From positions 628,903-692,902 of the forward strand of contig NZ_LMIV01000002.1 of assembly GCF_001428865.1 (NCBI RefSeq): a stretch of DNA of 64,000 nucleotides. Reading direction: 5' to 3'. The translations under genes and the position numbers were made by a program. Below the pieces are notes generated by a model. The model saw nothing but the letters and a program-made list of their open reading frames with translations, was not told where the DNA came from and searched no databases. Origin of the DNA: Sphingomonas sp. Root241. GTDB taxonomy: Bacteria; Pseudomonadota; Alphaproteobacteria; Sphingomonadales; Sphingomonadaceae. Position 1 is the stretch's first letter. The number at the start of each line of letters is the position of its first letter. Positions 50,599-59,186 of this stretch are shown here, piece by piece.

Positions 50599-51789
50599 TC
50601 AGGCGGCGACGGCGGTGGACCGGTGCTTCGCGACGACGCGCTGGAGAAAGGCGTGGAGCCGGGCGCTGTTGGCGGCCCAGGTGAAGGACTCGACCGTTGC
50701 GCGGACTTCCGCCGGATCGGGCGGAGTGGCGATCAGTGCGGCCAGCGCTGTTGCAAAGGCTTCGGGCGTGCGCGCGACGATTCGGCCGCCGATGTCGCTG
50801 CGCACGACCTGGCGCGCGCCGCCGACATCGGGAATCACTATCGGCGTGCCGCTCGCCAGCGCCTCGAGCCAGGCATTGGCGAGGCCCTCACGTTCGGAAG
50901 CGAGCGCCATCGCGTCGGCGGCGGTGAGGAAGGTCGGAAGCTCGGCATGCGGAACCGAACCGAGCAGCCGCACGCGATCGCCGAGCCCGAGGCGCGCGAT
51001 CTGCGCGACGAGCGAGGCCTTGTGGGGGCCTTCACCCGCGATCCAGAGCTGGACGCCCGGCAAGGTCGCGACGGCATCGATCAGGATCTGGTGGCCCTTG
51101 AGCGGGATCAATGCGCCGACCGAGAGGACGAGCGGCCCGGTGACGCCCAGCGCGGCCTTGGCTTCGGCGCGGCTGCCGAGCGCGAAGCGCCCGAAATCGA
51201 CGCCGGTGACGATGCATTCGGTGCGATCGCCCGGGAGCCCGAGCGCGGTCATGTCGTCGCGCATCGCCTCCGAGACCGAGAGCAGACCGTCGGCGGCGTG
51301 CGCGGCGGCGCGGATCTGGGGGCCGATCACGGGATTGCGGCCCCAGCCATGGATATCCGAGCCGCGCGCCTTGATCGAGACGGGCACGCCGAAGCGGCGG
51401 CCGAGTTCGACTGCGGCGACGCCGTCGGGGAAGAAGAATTCCGCGTCGATCACGTCGAAGGCGAAATCGCGGCGGATTTCGCGGAGCAAAGGAGTCACGG
51501 CGTCGGCCAGTGCGCGGGCATGGAAGCGACCGCCGGTGCCGGGAATGTTGCGGAACGGGGGACGGCGGACGGCGAGGCCCTTCCAGTCTTCGCGCGCCGG
51601 AAGCGCGGCGAGATCGCGGTAGCGGGGCAGCCGGTGCAGCGGGGCGGGGGGGAGGCCGAGCGGGGCGACGACGCGCAGCTCGACATCGGGGTGCTCGGCG
51701 AGTGCGAGCGTCTGGCGCTCGACGAAGATGCCGAAATTCGGACGCGACGCGTCGGGGAAGAGAGTGGAGAGAACGAGCACGCGGAGCAT
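50599..51789 (-). CDS. Glycosyltransferase family 4 protein
   Basis: 396 residues, GT-B fold. LVLSTLFPDASRPNFGIFVERQ opens the N-terminal Rossmann domain; ARGSDIHGW follows near residue 140; the C-terminal nucleotide-sugar domain starts with LVLSVGALIPLKGHQILIDAV and has LWIAGEGP, LGSVPHAELPTFLTAADAMALASEREGLANAWLEALASGTPIVIPDVGG with the E-x7-E pattern of family 4. It transfers a sugar to a glycan or lipid; the acceptor is unknown. No polysaccharide cluster surrounds it. Confidence 0.9.
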   Translation of the reverse strand: MLRVLVLSTLFPDASRPNFGIFVERQTLALAEHPDVELRVVAPLGLPPAPLHRLPRYRDLAALPAREDWKGLAVRRPPFRNIPGTGGRFHARALADAVTPLLREIRRDFAFDVIDAEFFFPDGVAAVELGRRFGVPVSIKARGSDIHGWGRNPVIGPQIRAAAHAADGLLSVSEAMRDDMTALGLPGDRTECIVTGVDFGRFALGSRAEAKAALGVTGPLVLSVGALIPLKGHQILIDAVATLPGVQLWIAGEGPHKASLVAQIARLGLGDRVRLLGSVPHAELPTFLTAADAMALASEREGLANAWLEALASGTPIVIPDVGGARQVVRSDIGGRIVARTPEAFATALAALIATPPDPAEVRATVESFTWAANSARLHAFLQRVVAKHRSTAVAA

Positions 51790-51842
51790 ATGGGCGCCTA
51801 TACAGCGCCAAGGTTAATGCTCCGCGTGCGATTCTTCAGGCG

Positions 51843-52196
51843 TTAGCGGCAGCGACGGTTGCTGCTGCTCCGCTCGATTTCGCGGCCGGCAAGCGCGCCG
51901 GCAGCGGCGCCGAGGATGGTGCCGGTGGAGCGATCACCGCGGCTATCGATCGAACGGCCGACCAGCGCACCGGCGACGCCGCCGACGACGAGGCCCGTGG
52001 TGCCGTTGGGCTTGCGACAATAGCGGCGACCGTCACGGCCACGCCATTCGCGATAGGCATAGCGACGGCGCTGGGTATCCGCGCTGTAACCGGCCTTATA
52101 ATCGTAAACCTTGGCTTCGGCCTTGGGGGCCGGCAGAGCCACCGTGGCGGGGATCGCCACCGCGACCGCGCTGAGCGCAACAATGAACTTATGCAT
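51843..52196 (-). CDS. Glycine-zipper 2TM domain protein, exported
   Basis: 117 residues with a signal peptide (ALSAVAVAIPATVALPAPKAEA). The C-terminal half is the glycine-zipper domain (GLVVGGVAGALVGRSIDSRGDRSTGTILGAAAGALAGREIERS), as in Rickettsia 17-kDa antigen-like proteins; residues before it (RREWRGRDGRRYCRKPNGTTG) are typical of sphingomonad members. It is an envelope protein. A GAAAC-N17-CGTT site upstream suggests stress control. Confidence 0.85.
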   Translation of the reverse strand: MHKFIVALSAVAVAIPATVALPAPKAEAKVYDYKAGYSADTQRRRYAYREWRGRDGRRYCRKPNGTTGLVVGGVAGALVGRSIDSRGDRSTGTILGAAAGALAGREIERSSSNRRCR

Positions 52197-52242
52197 GATT
52201 CACTCCCATATTATCGATTCTAGTTACAGGAACCGCTAGCGA

Positions 52243-52268
52243 AACGTTCCGCGGCGGCGCGCGGTTTC
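52243..52268 (-). promoter_or_regulatory. EcfG-type stress promoter candidate (one mismatch)
   Basis: On the minus strand GAAAC (52268-52264), 17 bases, CGTT (52246-52243), one change from GGAAC. It lies 47 bases before the glycine-zipper gene. A GGAAC...GTTCC inverted repeat also covers this area. Confidence 0.4.
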
Positions 52269-52315
52269 ATGAACCTGAAACTACGTCCCGCTCATCTGAC
52301 GTTGGGATTTTCAAC

Positions 52316-52741
52316 ATGAACGCGCCACGAACGATCATCGATACGCTCGGTCTTTCACCGCATCCGGAAGGCGGCTGGTATCGCGAGACGTGGCGCGCCG
52401 CGGGCGAAGATGGGCGATCGGGCGCGACGGCGATCCATTTCCTGCTCGAGCACGGCCAGCGATCGCACTGGCACCGCGTCGACGCCGCCGAACTCTGGTT
52501 ATGGCATGCGGGGTCGCCGCTTGAGTTGCTGGTCGAGCAGGAAGACGGCGCGATCGACACGATCCGGCTTGGCGGCGACGTGATGCAAGGCTATGCGCCC
52601 CAATCGCTGGTGCCGGCGAATCGCTGGCAATCGACCGAGGCACGATCCGGCTGGGCGCTGGTGAGCTGCGTGGTCGTCCCCGGCTTTGATTTTGCCGGCT
52701 TCGAGCTTGCCGCACCGGGATGGGCGCCGGGTGCGGATTGA
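52316..52741 (+). CDS. Cupin family protein (DUF985)
   Basis: 141 residues. LGLSPHPEGGWYRETWR near the N-terminus, AIHFLLEHGQRSHWHRVDAAELWLWHAGSPLELLV in the middle and WQSTEARSGWALVSCVVVPGFDFAGFELA at the end identify the DUF985 cupin family. The HWHRVDAAE block carries putative metal ligands. Biochemical function is uncharacterised. Starts 19 bases after GTTGGGATTTTCAAC-like leader without a strong ribosome-binding site. Confidence 0.88.
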   Translation: MNAPRTIIDTLGLSPHPEGGWYRETWRAAGEDGRSGATAIHFLLEHGQRSHWHRVDAAELWLWHAGSPLELLVEQEDGAIDTIRLGGDVMQGYAPQSLVPANRWQSTEARSGWALVSCVVVPGFDFAGFELAAPGWAPGAD

Positions 52742-52755
52742 GCCTTCTGTCCCCG

Positions 52756-52773
52756 TTATTCACGTTATCCACA
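52756..52773. promoter_or_regulatory. Two adjacent DnaA boxes
   Basis: TTATTCACG (52756-52764) is followed immediately by TTATCCACA (52765-52773), the exact consensus 9-mer. The first has one mismatch to the consensus family. The exact head-to-tail arrangement makes DnaA binding likely, either for regulation or titration. No origin features are seen nearby. Confidence 0.6.
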
Positions 52774-52826
52774 GGCTCCGGGCATCATTTGGTGCTTTGA
52801 ACGACTCGGGATCGATGACAGCATCA

Positions 52827-53441
52827 GTCTTGTAAGAAAGGCGGTTCGGCAGAGGGAAACCAAAGCGGAACCAACGACTTACGCGGACCGGACGAGTGCA
52901 GGTGCCTTCGGGAAACCACCTTGAACGGGACGGGGAGACGAGAGCGACGGTGGTTGCGGGAACAAGGCGATGCGCAAGCGTCGCGGCGATTTCGAGAGAC
53001 GCCGAAGCAGGCTGGACCGGATGCCGAAGCAAGCGCGCAAGCGCCCGCCGAAGCGAAGGATCAGCTGACGGACGAGACCGAAGCCGATAGGCCCGCGCAA
53101 GCGGCAGATCGACGGAGGGATCGGCCCGAAGAACGAAGCCCAGGGCATTGGCCACCGCGCAAGCGAGAAGTCGAAGCCGATGGATTGTTCGGGAAATCGT
53201 ATCCAGCAAGGCTTCATGGTTCCGCCTTCGGGCGAAGTCATGGAGCGGGCCACCGAAGGCCGGAAACGAAGCCTGTTTCTTCGGAAGCGTGGCGATCAGC
53301 CGGCCCCGGTGACCGACGCGAAGCTCGCATGCCCTTGCCGGCGCGAGTGGAGCATGCCGCCGAAACCAGGCCACGCGTCCTTCGGGATGAGAGGCTGAAG
53401 TCCGGTGACATGGGGACTGGCAGCAATGCCGGTCCCCTTTT
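52827..53441 (+). ncRNA. Candidate large structured noncoding RNA
   Basis: A plus-strand RNA from about 52827 to the terminator would be roughly 615 nt and highly structured. A 5' domain is closed by GTAAG (52832-52836) with CTTAC (52878-52882) and contains GGTTC/GAACC (52843-52847 with 52868-52872). UUCG-capped hairpins lie at 52900-52921, 53223-53234, 53277-53286 and 53376-53389. GCAA (GNRA) hairpins lie at 52967-52984, 53033-53044, 53093-53104 and 53156-53165. CCGAAG-type motifs recur between them. The strand is purine-rich. It ends in a strong intrinsic terminator. It is not tmRNA, RNase P RNA, 6S RNA or SRP RNA by their conserved blocks as I know them. Promoter and conservation are untested. 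Confidence 0.5.
53412..53441 (+). terminator. Strong intrinsic terminator at the end of the candidate RNA
   Basis: GGGGACTGGCA (53412-53422) pairs with TGCCGGTCCCC (53427-53437) around GCAA, with one G-U pair, and is followed by TTTT. No plus-strand protein gene ends here, which argues for a noncoding transcript. Confidence 0.85.
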
Positions 53442-53582
53442 GCGTTTCGGACGCCTTTTCGCCTCGGCGACCCTTTTCTCAGCGCCCTTCGTCTCAGCGG
53501 TACTCGCCGGTGCCTGCTCGTCTGACTGATGACCACCGCATTTTCCCTCGCTAACATGCATCAAAATCGAGAGGGATCGACA

Positions 53583-53999
53583 ATGAGCGGGGTGTTCGAG
53601 CGATTTGCGCAGTCGGTCGCGGCCTGGGCGGGCAGGCCGATATCGTTCGCGGTCGCCTTCCTGATCGTCGTCGGCTGGGGGATCAGCGGGCCGCTGTTCG
53701 CCTGGTCGGACACGTGGCAGCTGGTGATCAACACCGGTACGACGATCGTCACCTTCCTGATGGTGTTCCTGATCCAGAACGCGCAGAATCGCGATGCCGC
53801 GGCGATCCAGGCCAAGCTCGACGAACTGATCCGCGCGCTCGACACCGGCCGCAACGAGTTCATCGGGATCGAGCATCTCGGCGAGAAGGAATTGATTGCG
53901 ATCCGCGACAAGCTCGAGCGCGACAGCGGGCGCGAGATGCCAGAGCGGCACGAAGGAATGGGCCGTGTGTTGCTGCGGCGCGGCAGGCGCACGCCATAG
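53583..53999 (+). CDS. Low-affinity iron permease family protein
   Basis: 138 residues from ATG 53583 with GAGAGG upstream (the frame is open from 53529). Two membrane segments (ISFAVAFLIVVGWGISGPLFAWS and WQLVINTGTTIVTFLMVFLIQNAQNRDAAAIQAKLDELIRAL) are the family hallmark; the C-terminus is cytoplasmic. The family name derives from distant similarity to fungal Fet4; transport by bacterial members is not established, and many are small stress-associated membrane proteins. Confidence 0.88.
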   Translation: MSGVFERFAQSVAAWAGRPISFAVAFLIVVGWGISGPLFAWSDTWQLVINTGTTIVTFLMVFLIQNAQNRDAAAIQAKLDELIRALDTGRNEFIGIEHLGEKELIAIRDKLERDSGREMPERHEGMGRVLLRRGRRTP

Positions 54000-54087
54000 C
54001 CGCAGGGCATTGGCGAGTGCGTGCACGCTTATTGCCGCCGCTGGGCCGGAGGGGCCAGAGTTGCTGCGTCCGGAGGTGGAGGAAAAG

Positions 54088-54954
54088 GTGGGTTTCGAAC
54101 AGCCTGGGCTGCGTAGTGGCGCCGAGGAAGGCGACTATGTGACGAAGTTCCGGCGCGACGGCTATGCGGTGCTGCGCGGCTTCTTCAGCCCGCAGGAAGT
54201 CATCGGGATCGGTGCCGCGATCGACCAGATCTACGCCGAGGGCGTCGCGCACGGGCGCAAATTTCGCCACGGCAACCTCTTCTACAACGTCACGCCGGGC
54301 GAGGATGGCGAACCCGTGGTGCGGATGGTGCAATGGCCCTCCTATCATCAGCCGGTGCTCGATCGCGTCCGGCGCGACCCGCGCATGGCGGCGATGCTCG
54401 CCCCGCTGATCGGGGGCGACGTCAAGCAGATCATCAACCAGCTCCACTGGAAGGCGCCCGGTGGGATGGGCGATTTCGCCTGGCATCAGGATTCGCGCTT
54501 CCGCAAGCCCGATGAATGCTACCGCAATCTCGGCACTTCCTATGTCCAGACGGGCCTTGCGATCGATCCGCACACGCCCGAATCGGGCTGCATGCGGTTC
54601 TTGCCCCGCACGCACATGGCGGGCGATCTCGATTTGGATACCTCGACCGAAGTGCTCGGCAACGCGATGGCCGACGATGTGCTGGTGGCCGCGGGACTCT
54701 CGCCGGAGGACGCAATCGATCTGGTGCTGGCCCCGGGCGATCTCGCTTTGTGGAACCCCTATCTGGTGCACGGATCAGGCACCAACCGTTCGGATCACCA
54801 GCGGCGGCTCTACATCAACGGCTATGTCCGTGCCGAGGATTGCGACCGGGGCGAATGGGCGTTTCGCGGCGGAGAGCCGGTGCCATTCGGTCCCGAGCCG
54901 GCGCTGGTCCATTACGAGGAACTGCGCGAGCGCGGCGGGCCGCATTACCTTTGA
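54088..54954 (+). CDS. Phytanoyl-CoA dioxygenase (PhyH) family protein
   Basis: 288 residues from a GTG at 54088 preceded by GGAGGA; the true start is uncertain because the frame is open much further upstream. Fe(II)/2-oxoglutarate-dependent oxygenase. The metal-binding H-x-D is in GDFAWHQDSRF, the distal histidine in NPYLVHGSGTNRSDHQRRLYINGY, with the R of that segment probably binding 2-oxoglutarate. DGYAVLRGFFSPQEVI is the usual N-terminal block. The hydroxylated substrate is unknown; relatives act on acyl-CoAs, ectoine and other small molecules. Confidence 0.88.
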   Translation: MGFEQPGLRSGAEEGDYVTKFRRDGYAVLRGFFSPQEVIGIGAAIDQIYAEGVAHGRKFRHGNLFYNVTPGEDGEPVVRMVQWPSYHQPVLDRVRRDPRMAAMLAPLIGGDVKQIINQLHWKAPGGMGDFAWHQDSRFRKPDECYRNLGTSYVQTGLAIDPHTPESGCMRFLPRTHMAGDLDLDTSTEVLGNAMADDVLVAAGLSPEDAIDLVLAPGDLALWNPYLVHGSGTNRSDHQRRLYINGYVRAEDCDRGEWAFRGGEPVPFGPEPALVHYEELRERGGPHYL

Positions 54955-55058
54955 GCCAGCGGCTTTTGGCGTCTCATCGGAGCGACGAACGAGCTCGTCG
55001 GCAATCAATATCGCACTGCAAATTTTATCGCCGACGCGCGGATCGCACCCTTCGCGAG

Positions 55059-55832
55059 CTATTTTGCCGCGTGCTGCCGGCTGGCGAGGAACCGTGCCGT
55101 CTCCAGCGGCGCCGCGAACGAAGTGCCCGTGCCGGTAACGGCTCGGCCGTCGATCGCGGCGGTGGGGACCTTCACGCCGAGTTGCCAGGCATAATTATAG
55201 CCTTCGGGCGTAGCGTCGGGACGGTTGGTGCCGCTCCATGGCTGGCCTTGCGCATCGATCGCGCCGACCAGCACCGCGTTGGGATAGGCGGCGCGCGCCG
55301 GGCCGAGATTGCCGGGATGATCATAGCCGTTGTTGCCGGCGGCGAGCACGACGCGGATACCCTTGGCGGCGGCGTCGGCGATCGCCGCGGTGATCGACGG
55401 ATCCTTGTCGAGAGCGAGTGAGATGTTGATCGCGTCGACGCCGAGATCGGTGGCGCGGCGGATCGCCCGAGCTACCGGTGCGGCGGACGGTTGGCACGGC
55501 GGATTGGCGCCCGCGGGGCAGCCGGCGGGATCGTCGATGCGCAGCGAGATGATGTCGACCTGGCCGTGCGCGGCGCGTGCGAGGATCGTCGCGACCATCG
55601 TGCCGTGATCGTAGCGCGGCTTGAATTCGGGTCGCCCAGGGTCCGAGGCCATGTCGTATTCGGCGGAGACGAGCCCGGCGAGCTCGGACGTCTTCGCGAC
55701 GCCGCTGTCGATGATCGCCACGCGCGGGCGCGGGATCATCACCGTGACCGGCGGCGCGACGACCGGCGATGGCACGGCGACAGGTGCGACTGTTTCGAGC
55801 AGCGCGACGAACGACAGGAAAAGCGTGTTCAC
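55059..55832 (-). CDS. Small exported subtilisin-like (S8) serine peptidase
   Basis: About 257 residues from the GTG at 55832; a TTG at 55853 is the alternative and neither has a good ribosome-binding site. N-terminal hydrophobic segment NTLFLSFVALLETVAPVAV. Catalytic triad blocks: aspartate in VAIIDSGVAKTSEL, histidine in RYDHGTMVATILA, serine in GTGTSFAAPLETARFLA; oxyanion asparagine in VLAAGNNGYDHPG. It is shorter than classical subtilases, lacking a propeptide-sized N-terminus, as do several sphingomonad homologues. Target unknown. Confidence 0.88.
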   Translation of the reverse strand: MNTLFLSFVALLETVAPVAVPSPVVAPPVTVMIPRPRVAIIDSGVAKTSELAGLVSAEYDMASDPGRPEFKPRYDHGTMVATILARAAHGQVDIISLRIDDPAGCPAGANPPCQPSAAPVARAIRRATDLGVDAINISLALDKDPSITAAIADAAAKGIRVVLAAGNNGYDHPGNLGPARAAYPNAVLVGAIDAQGQPWSGTNRPDATPEGYNYAWQLGVKVPTAAIDGRAVTGTGTSFAAPLETARFLASRQHAAK

Positions 55833-55943
55833 GTACCCCGACCCCCCGGTCAAAGCGATTCACTTCGTCCTTGCTATCCTACCGAGCTTTGCGGCGGGAT
55901 TGCGGTGATGTGCGGGGTGTACGGTTAATAATTTGTATACCAA

Positions 55944-57116
55944 TCAGCGGGGTGGAGCGGCGAGCGCTTCCTCGACCGGCGTGAAGGCCGAGCGCGTGCC
56001 GGTCGTATCGGGCACGTCGGTGGCGAAAAAGACCAAGCCGGTGCCCGCGGCGCGATCGAGCCAGAGGCCCGAGCGCAGGCCATAAGCCTCGCCGCCATGG
56101 CCCAGGCGCGGGCGGGCATCGCCGAACAGGTTGTCGCTGCAGCCGGGGCGGGAGGTGGGGAGGAAGGTCACTGCGAGTCCGTAGCTGCAATAAAAGCCGT
56201 TGCTGGTGTCGCCGTTGCTGCCGTCGAAGGTCCATAAGGGCGTTTCGAGCAGGGCGACCGATTTGGGCGTAAGCAGGCGGACACCGCCGACCTTGCCGTT
56301 GCCGAGCAGGAGGCGGCCGATCTTCGCCAGCCCGCGCGCGGAGATGCGCAGGCCGCCTTGCGGCGAGAAGATCGCGCCATTGGCCCCGGCGCGCCATTTG
56401 CCGAGATCGCAGCTGCCGTCGGTCGCGGGCGTTACTGCGCAGGCCGGTGGGGCGCCCTTGTGATCGTCCTTGGTGGGCTGTCTCGACCGATAGATCGCCA
56501 CCGCGCGAGCCGCCATCGCTGGCGAGCAGCTTGCCCAGTTATAGCATGCGTCGAGCTTGAGCGGTGCGAGCACCAGCCGGTCCATCAGCCGGTCGAAGCG
56601 TTCGCCGGTGGCGCGCTCCATCACCGCGGCGATTACCGGGAAATTGAAGTTGGTATAGCGGAAGAAGGTGCCGGGCGCGTGATCGGCGTCCCAGGCCTTG
56701 GGATCGGCGAGCACGCCGGCCATGTCCGCGTCGAGCGGGAGGACATAGTCGACATTGTCGGTCAGGCTTGAGCGGTGCGAGAGCAGCAGGCGGAGCGTTA
56801 TCGGCGTATTGGGGAAAGCGGGATTGCGCAGTTTCCAGCCGAGCGTCTTCGAGACGTCCGCGTCGAGGTCGAGTCTGCCCTGCTCGACCAGCCGCAGCAC
56901 GCCGATCGCCACCACCAGCTTCGAGACGGAGGCGACGCGGACGGGATCGTCCGGAGTGACCGGCCGCTTTGCCGCGAGATCGGCAAAGCCCGAAGCCGTC
57001 ACCGCGGTCTCGCGCCTGCCGGTGAAGGCGATGCGGACGCGGGCAACGGGTTCGCTGGCGACGGGTTCGGGAGCGGTCTGCGGGAGTGCCGCGAAGAGCA
57101 TGGCAGGGAGCAACAT
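55944..57116 (-). CDS. Exported serine hydrolase, class C beta-lactamase / D-peptidase fold
   Basis: 390 residues from 57116 ([18 protein letters not shown], signal peptide-like); an upstream start at 57170 would overlap the LysR promoter region. S-x-x-K is ASVSKLV, Y-x-N is FRYTNFN and the third motif is GHGGEAYG. The fold includes D-aminopeptidase and D-Ala-D-Ala carboxypeptidases besides beta-lactamases. It is divergent from the D-glutamate regulator and the catabolic genes, so hydrolysis of D-amino-acid-containing peptides is a reasonable guess, not shown by sequence alone. Confidence 0.85.
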   Translation of the reverse strand: MLLPAMLFAALPQTAPEPVASEPVARVRIAFTGRRETAVTASGFADLAAKRPVTPDDPVRVASVSKLVVAIGVLRLVEQGRLDLDADVSKTLGWKLRNPAFPNTPITLRLLLSHRSSLTDNVDYVLPLDADMAGVLADPKAWDADHAPGTFFRYTNFNFPVIAAVMERATGERFDRLMDRLVLAPLKLDACYNWASCSPAMAARAVAIYRSRQPTKDDHKGAPPACAVTPATDGSCDLGKWRAGANGAIFSPQGGLRISARGLAKIGRLLLGNGKVGGVRLLTPKSVALLETPLWTFDGSNGDTSNGFYCSYGLAVTFLPTSRPGCSDNLFGDARPRLGHGGEAYGLRSGLWLDRAAGTGLVFFATDVPDTTGTRSAFTPVEEALAAPPR

Positions 57117-57172
57117 GACCGAACGATGACGGGCGCTTTCCCTTTTCGCAAATCGCGATACTCTCCCCACCC

Positions 57173-58057
57173 ATGAACTTGCGGCATATCGAGATCTTCC
57201 ACGCCGTCTATGTGAACGGATCGGTCAGCGGCGCGGCGCGCGCGCTCAACGTGTCGCAACCTTCGGTGTCGAAGATGCTGCGCCACGCCGAATCCCTGCT
57301 CGGCTTCCAGCTGTTCCAGCGGACCAACGGCCGGCTGGTGCCGACCGAGGATGCGCACACCCTGTTCACCGAAGTCTCGGAGATCCAGGACCGGGTCTAC
57401 GCCCTGCGCGAGGCGGGCAAGAATCTGCGCCGCGGATCGGGCGGGATGCTGCGGGTCTCTGCGCTGCCGAGCCTTGCGCTGCAGGCGCTGCCCACGGCGG
57501 TGGCGCAGTTCCTGAAGACGCACGAGAACGTCAAGTTCGACCTCCAGACCGTGCACCACGACGATCTGCTGCGGAAGCTGTTCGAACGCGAGACCGATAT
57601 CGCGATCGCCTATGAAGTGCCCCCTGCCGCGCCGATCGACCACAAGCCGCTGGGCGAAGGCGAATTGGTGGTCTTCTATCGCGAGCAGGACATGCCCGAC
57701 GCGCCGCCGCGCTGCGACATGAGCTGCCTGAAGGGGCACCGCTTCATCAGCCTCGCGACCAGCGGGCCGATGGGGCAGCTGTTCACGCAGGAGGTCCAGC
57801 GCCAGGGCATCGTCCTCGACGACGTGATCCTCGCGCGGACCTTCTACATCGCCGCCGCACTGGTGCAGCAGGGCGTGGGGATGACCGTGGTCGACAGCTT
57901 CACGGCGCAGGCCTCGCTCGCGCCGGGGCTGGCGATGCGGCCGCTGAAACCGCCGATCACCTTCGGCGTTCATGCGATGTACCTGCACAATCGGCCGCTC
58001 ACGGCGCTGGCGACCGATTTCCTCAAGACGCTGCGGAGCGTGATCGACGTTGCATGA
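57173..58057 (+). CDS. dgcR: LysR-family regulator, probable regulator of D-glutamate catabolism
   Basis: 294 residues. N-terminal winged helix ([50 protein letters not shown], about 1-60) and a periplasmic-binding-protein-like effector domain from about 90. It directly precedes DgcN- and DgcA-type genes, an arrangement reported for DgcR, which activates these genes in response to D-glutamate in marine bacteria. The assignment of dgcR rests on this context. It is divergent from the serine hydrolase at 55944-57116, so it may control that gene too. Confidence 0.8.
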   Translation: MNLRHIEIFHAVYVNGSVSGAARALNVSQPSVSKMLRHAESLLGFQLFQRTNGRLVPTEDAHTLFTEVSEIQDRVYALREAGKNLRRGSGGMLRVSALPSLALQALPTAVAQFLKTHENVKFDLQTVHHDDLLRKLFERETDIAIAYEVPPAAPIDHKPLGEGELVVFYREQDMPDAPPRCDMSCLKGHRFISLATSGPMGQLFTQEVQRQGIVLDDVILARTFYIAAALVQQGVGMTVVDSFTAQASLAPGLAMRPLKPPITFGVHAMYLHNRPLTALATDFLKTLRSVIDVA

Positions 58058-58151
58058 TCCGGAGCCCGGCGGGGCCATAACAACGGGCTATGCCGCGCGC
58101 GCCAGACGTTATGCGCAGACTTTTGGGCACGCGCGATACGGAAGGGCCGTG

Positions 58152-59186
58152 ATGATCCCCGCTCCCTATTTGCTCTATCTCGGCCACAGCACCGACGCCG
58201 TCGGCATCAAGACCTCGCGTGGGTTGGCCGCCTTCCGTCCGGACGATTGCGTCGGCGAATTCCGTTACGATGATTGTCCTCTGACTCTCCACATCCCTCG
58301 CATGACGATCGCCGAGGGTGCCGCGGCCGGCGCAAAGACCCTCGTGCTCGGCATTGCGAATTCGGGCGGGACGCTGGGTCGCGACCTGGTCGACGACGCC
58401 GCGGCGGCGCTCGAGGCGGGGATGAACGTCGCCTCGGGGCTCCACCAGCGGCTGCGCGACCAGCCGCGGCTGGCGGCGCTCGCGAAGGAGAAGGGGCTCC
58501 AGCTGTTCGACGTGCGCGATCCGCCCGCGGACCTGAAGGTCGGCAACGGATATAAAAGGGCCGGCCGCCGGCTGCTGACCGTCGGCACCGATTGCTCGGT
58601 CGGCAAGATGTACACCACGCTGGCGCTGGCGCAGGGCATGCAGGCGCGCGGGATCAAGGCCGATTTCCGCGCCACCGGCCAGACCGGCATCCTGATCGCC
58701 GGCGGCGGCGTGCCGATCGACGCCGTGGTCGCCGACTTCATCTCGGGCGGGATCGAGCAGCTCGCACCCGCACGCGACGATGACGGCTGGGACCTGATCG
58801 AGGGCCAGGGCTCGCTGTTCCATCCGAGCTTCGCCGGAGTCTCGACCGGGCTGCTCCACGGCGCCCAGGCGGAGGCGCTGGTGATGTGCCACGATCCGAA
58901 CCGGCTCCACATGCGCGGCATTCCCGGCCGCGCGCTGCCCGAACTGGGCGAGTGCATCGAGATGAACCTGACTGTCGCGCGGCTGACCAGCCCGAACGTC
59001 CGCACGGTGGGCATCTGCCTCAATACCTCCGCGATGGACGCGGCCGAAGCCAAGGCATTGTGCGCGCGGATCGAGGACCGGCACGGCCTGCCCTGCACCG
59101 ATCCGATCGCCTTCGGCGTCGATGCCGTCCTCGACGAACTATTATGTCCCGCACCCTCCGCGCGCAGCACGATAGCTTCCCACTGA
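58152..59186 (+). CDS. dgcN: D-glutamate N-acetyltransferase DgcN (DUF1611)
   Basis: 344 residues from ATG 58152 (GGAAGGGCC upstream). The DUF1611 family. The P-loop-like GTDCSVGKMYT near residue 155, RATGQTGILIAGGGVPIDAVVADFISGGIEQLAP and HMRGIPGRALPEL are family-defining. DgcN was reported to acetylate D-glutamate to N-acetyl-D-glutamate as the first step of a D-glutamate catabolic route. The enzyme is cytoplasmic. Its 3' end overlaps dgcA by 43 bases. Confidence 0.88.
   Translation: MIPAPYLLYLGHSTDAVGIKTSRGLAAFRPDDCVGEFRYDDCPLTLHIPRMTIAEGAAAGAKTLVLGIANSGGTLGRDLVDDAAAALEAGMNVASGLHQRLRDQPRLAALAKEKGLQLFDVRDPPADLKVGNGYKRAGRRLLTVGTDCSVGKMYTTLALAQGMQARGIKADFRATGQTGILIAGGGVPIDAVVADFISGGIEQLAPARDDDGWDLIEGQGSLFHPSFAGVSTGLLHGAQAEALVMCHDPNRLHMRGIPGRALPELGECIEMNLTVARLTSPNVRTVGICLNTSAMDAAEAKALCARIEDRHGLPCTDPIAFGVDAVLDELLCPAPSARSTIASH

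Larger units (their letters stand above)
52742..53582. other. 841-base stretch without a supported protein gene
   Basis: It contains tandem DnaA boxes (52756-52773), a densely hairpin-forming region described as a candidate structured RNA (52827-53441) and about 140 bases after its terminator that look like the leader of the iron-permease-like gene. Open frames on both strands are long but arginine-rich, low-complexity and lack ribosome-binding sites, so they are read as shadows. Confidence 0.6.

Noticed and set aside
52742..53441. Known RNAs: tmRNA, RNase P RNA, 6S RNA, SRP RNA, cobalamin riboswitch
   Set aside because: The conserved blocks I know for these (for example GAGGAAAGTCC of RNase P RNA or an ANDN-type tag frame of tmRNA) are not seen.
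52921..53529. Plus-strand open frame of 202 codons in the same region
   Set aside because: It runs through the intrinsic terminator and has a composition typical of GC-rich chance frames.
52760..53557. Minus-strand open frame of 265 codons spanning the candidate RNA
   Set aside because: Arginine- and leucine-rich, low complexity, no ribosome-binding site or domain; it mirrors hairpin arms and the plus-strand terminator argues for a noncoding plus transcript.
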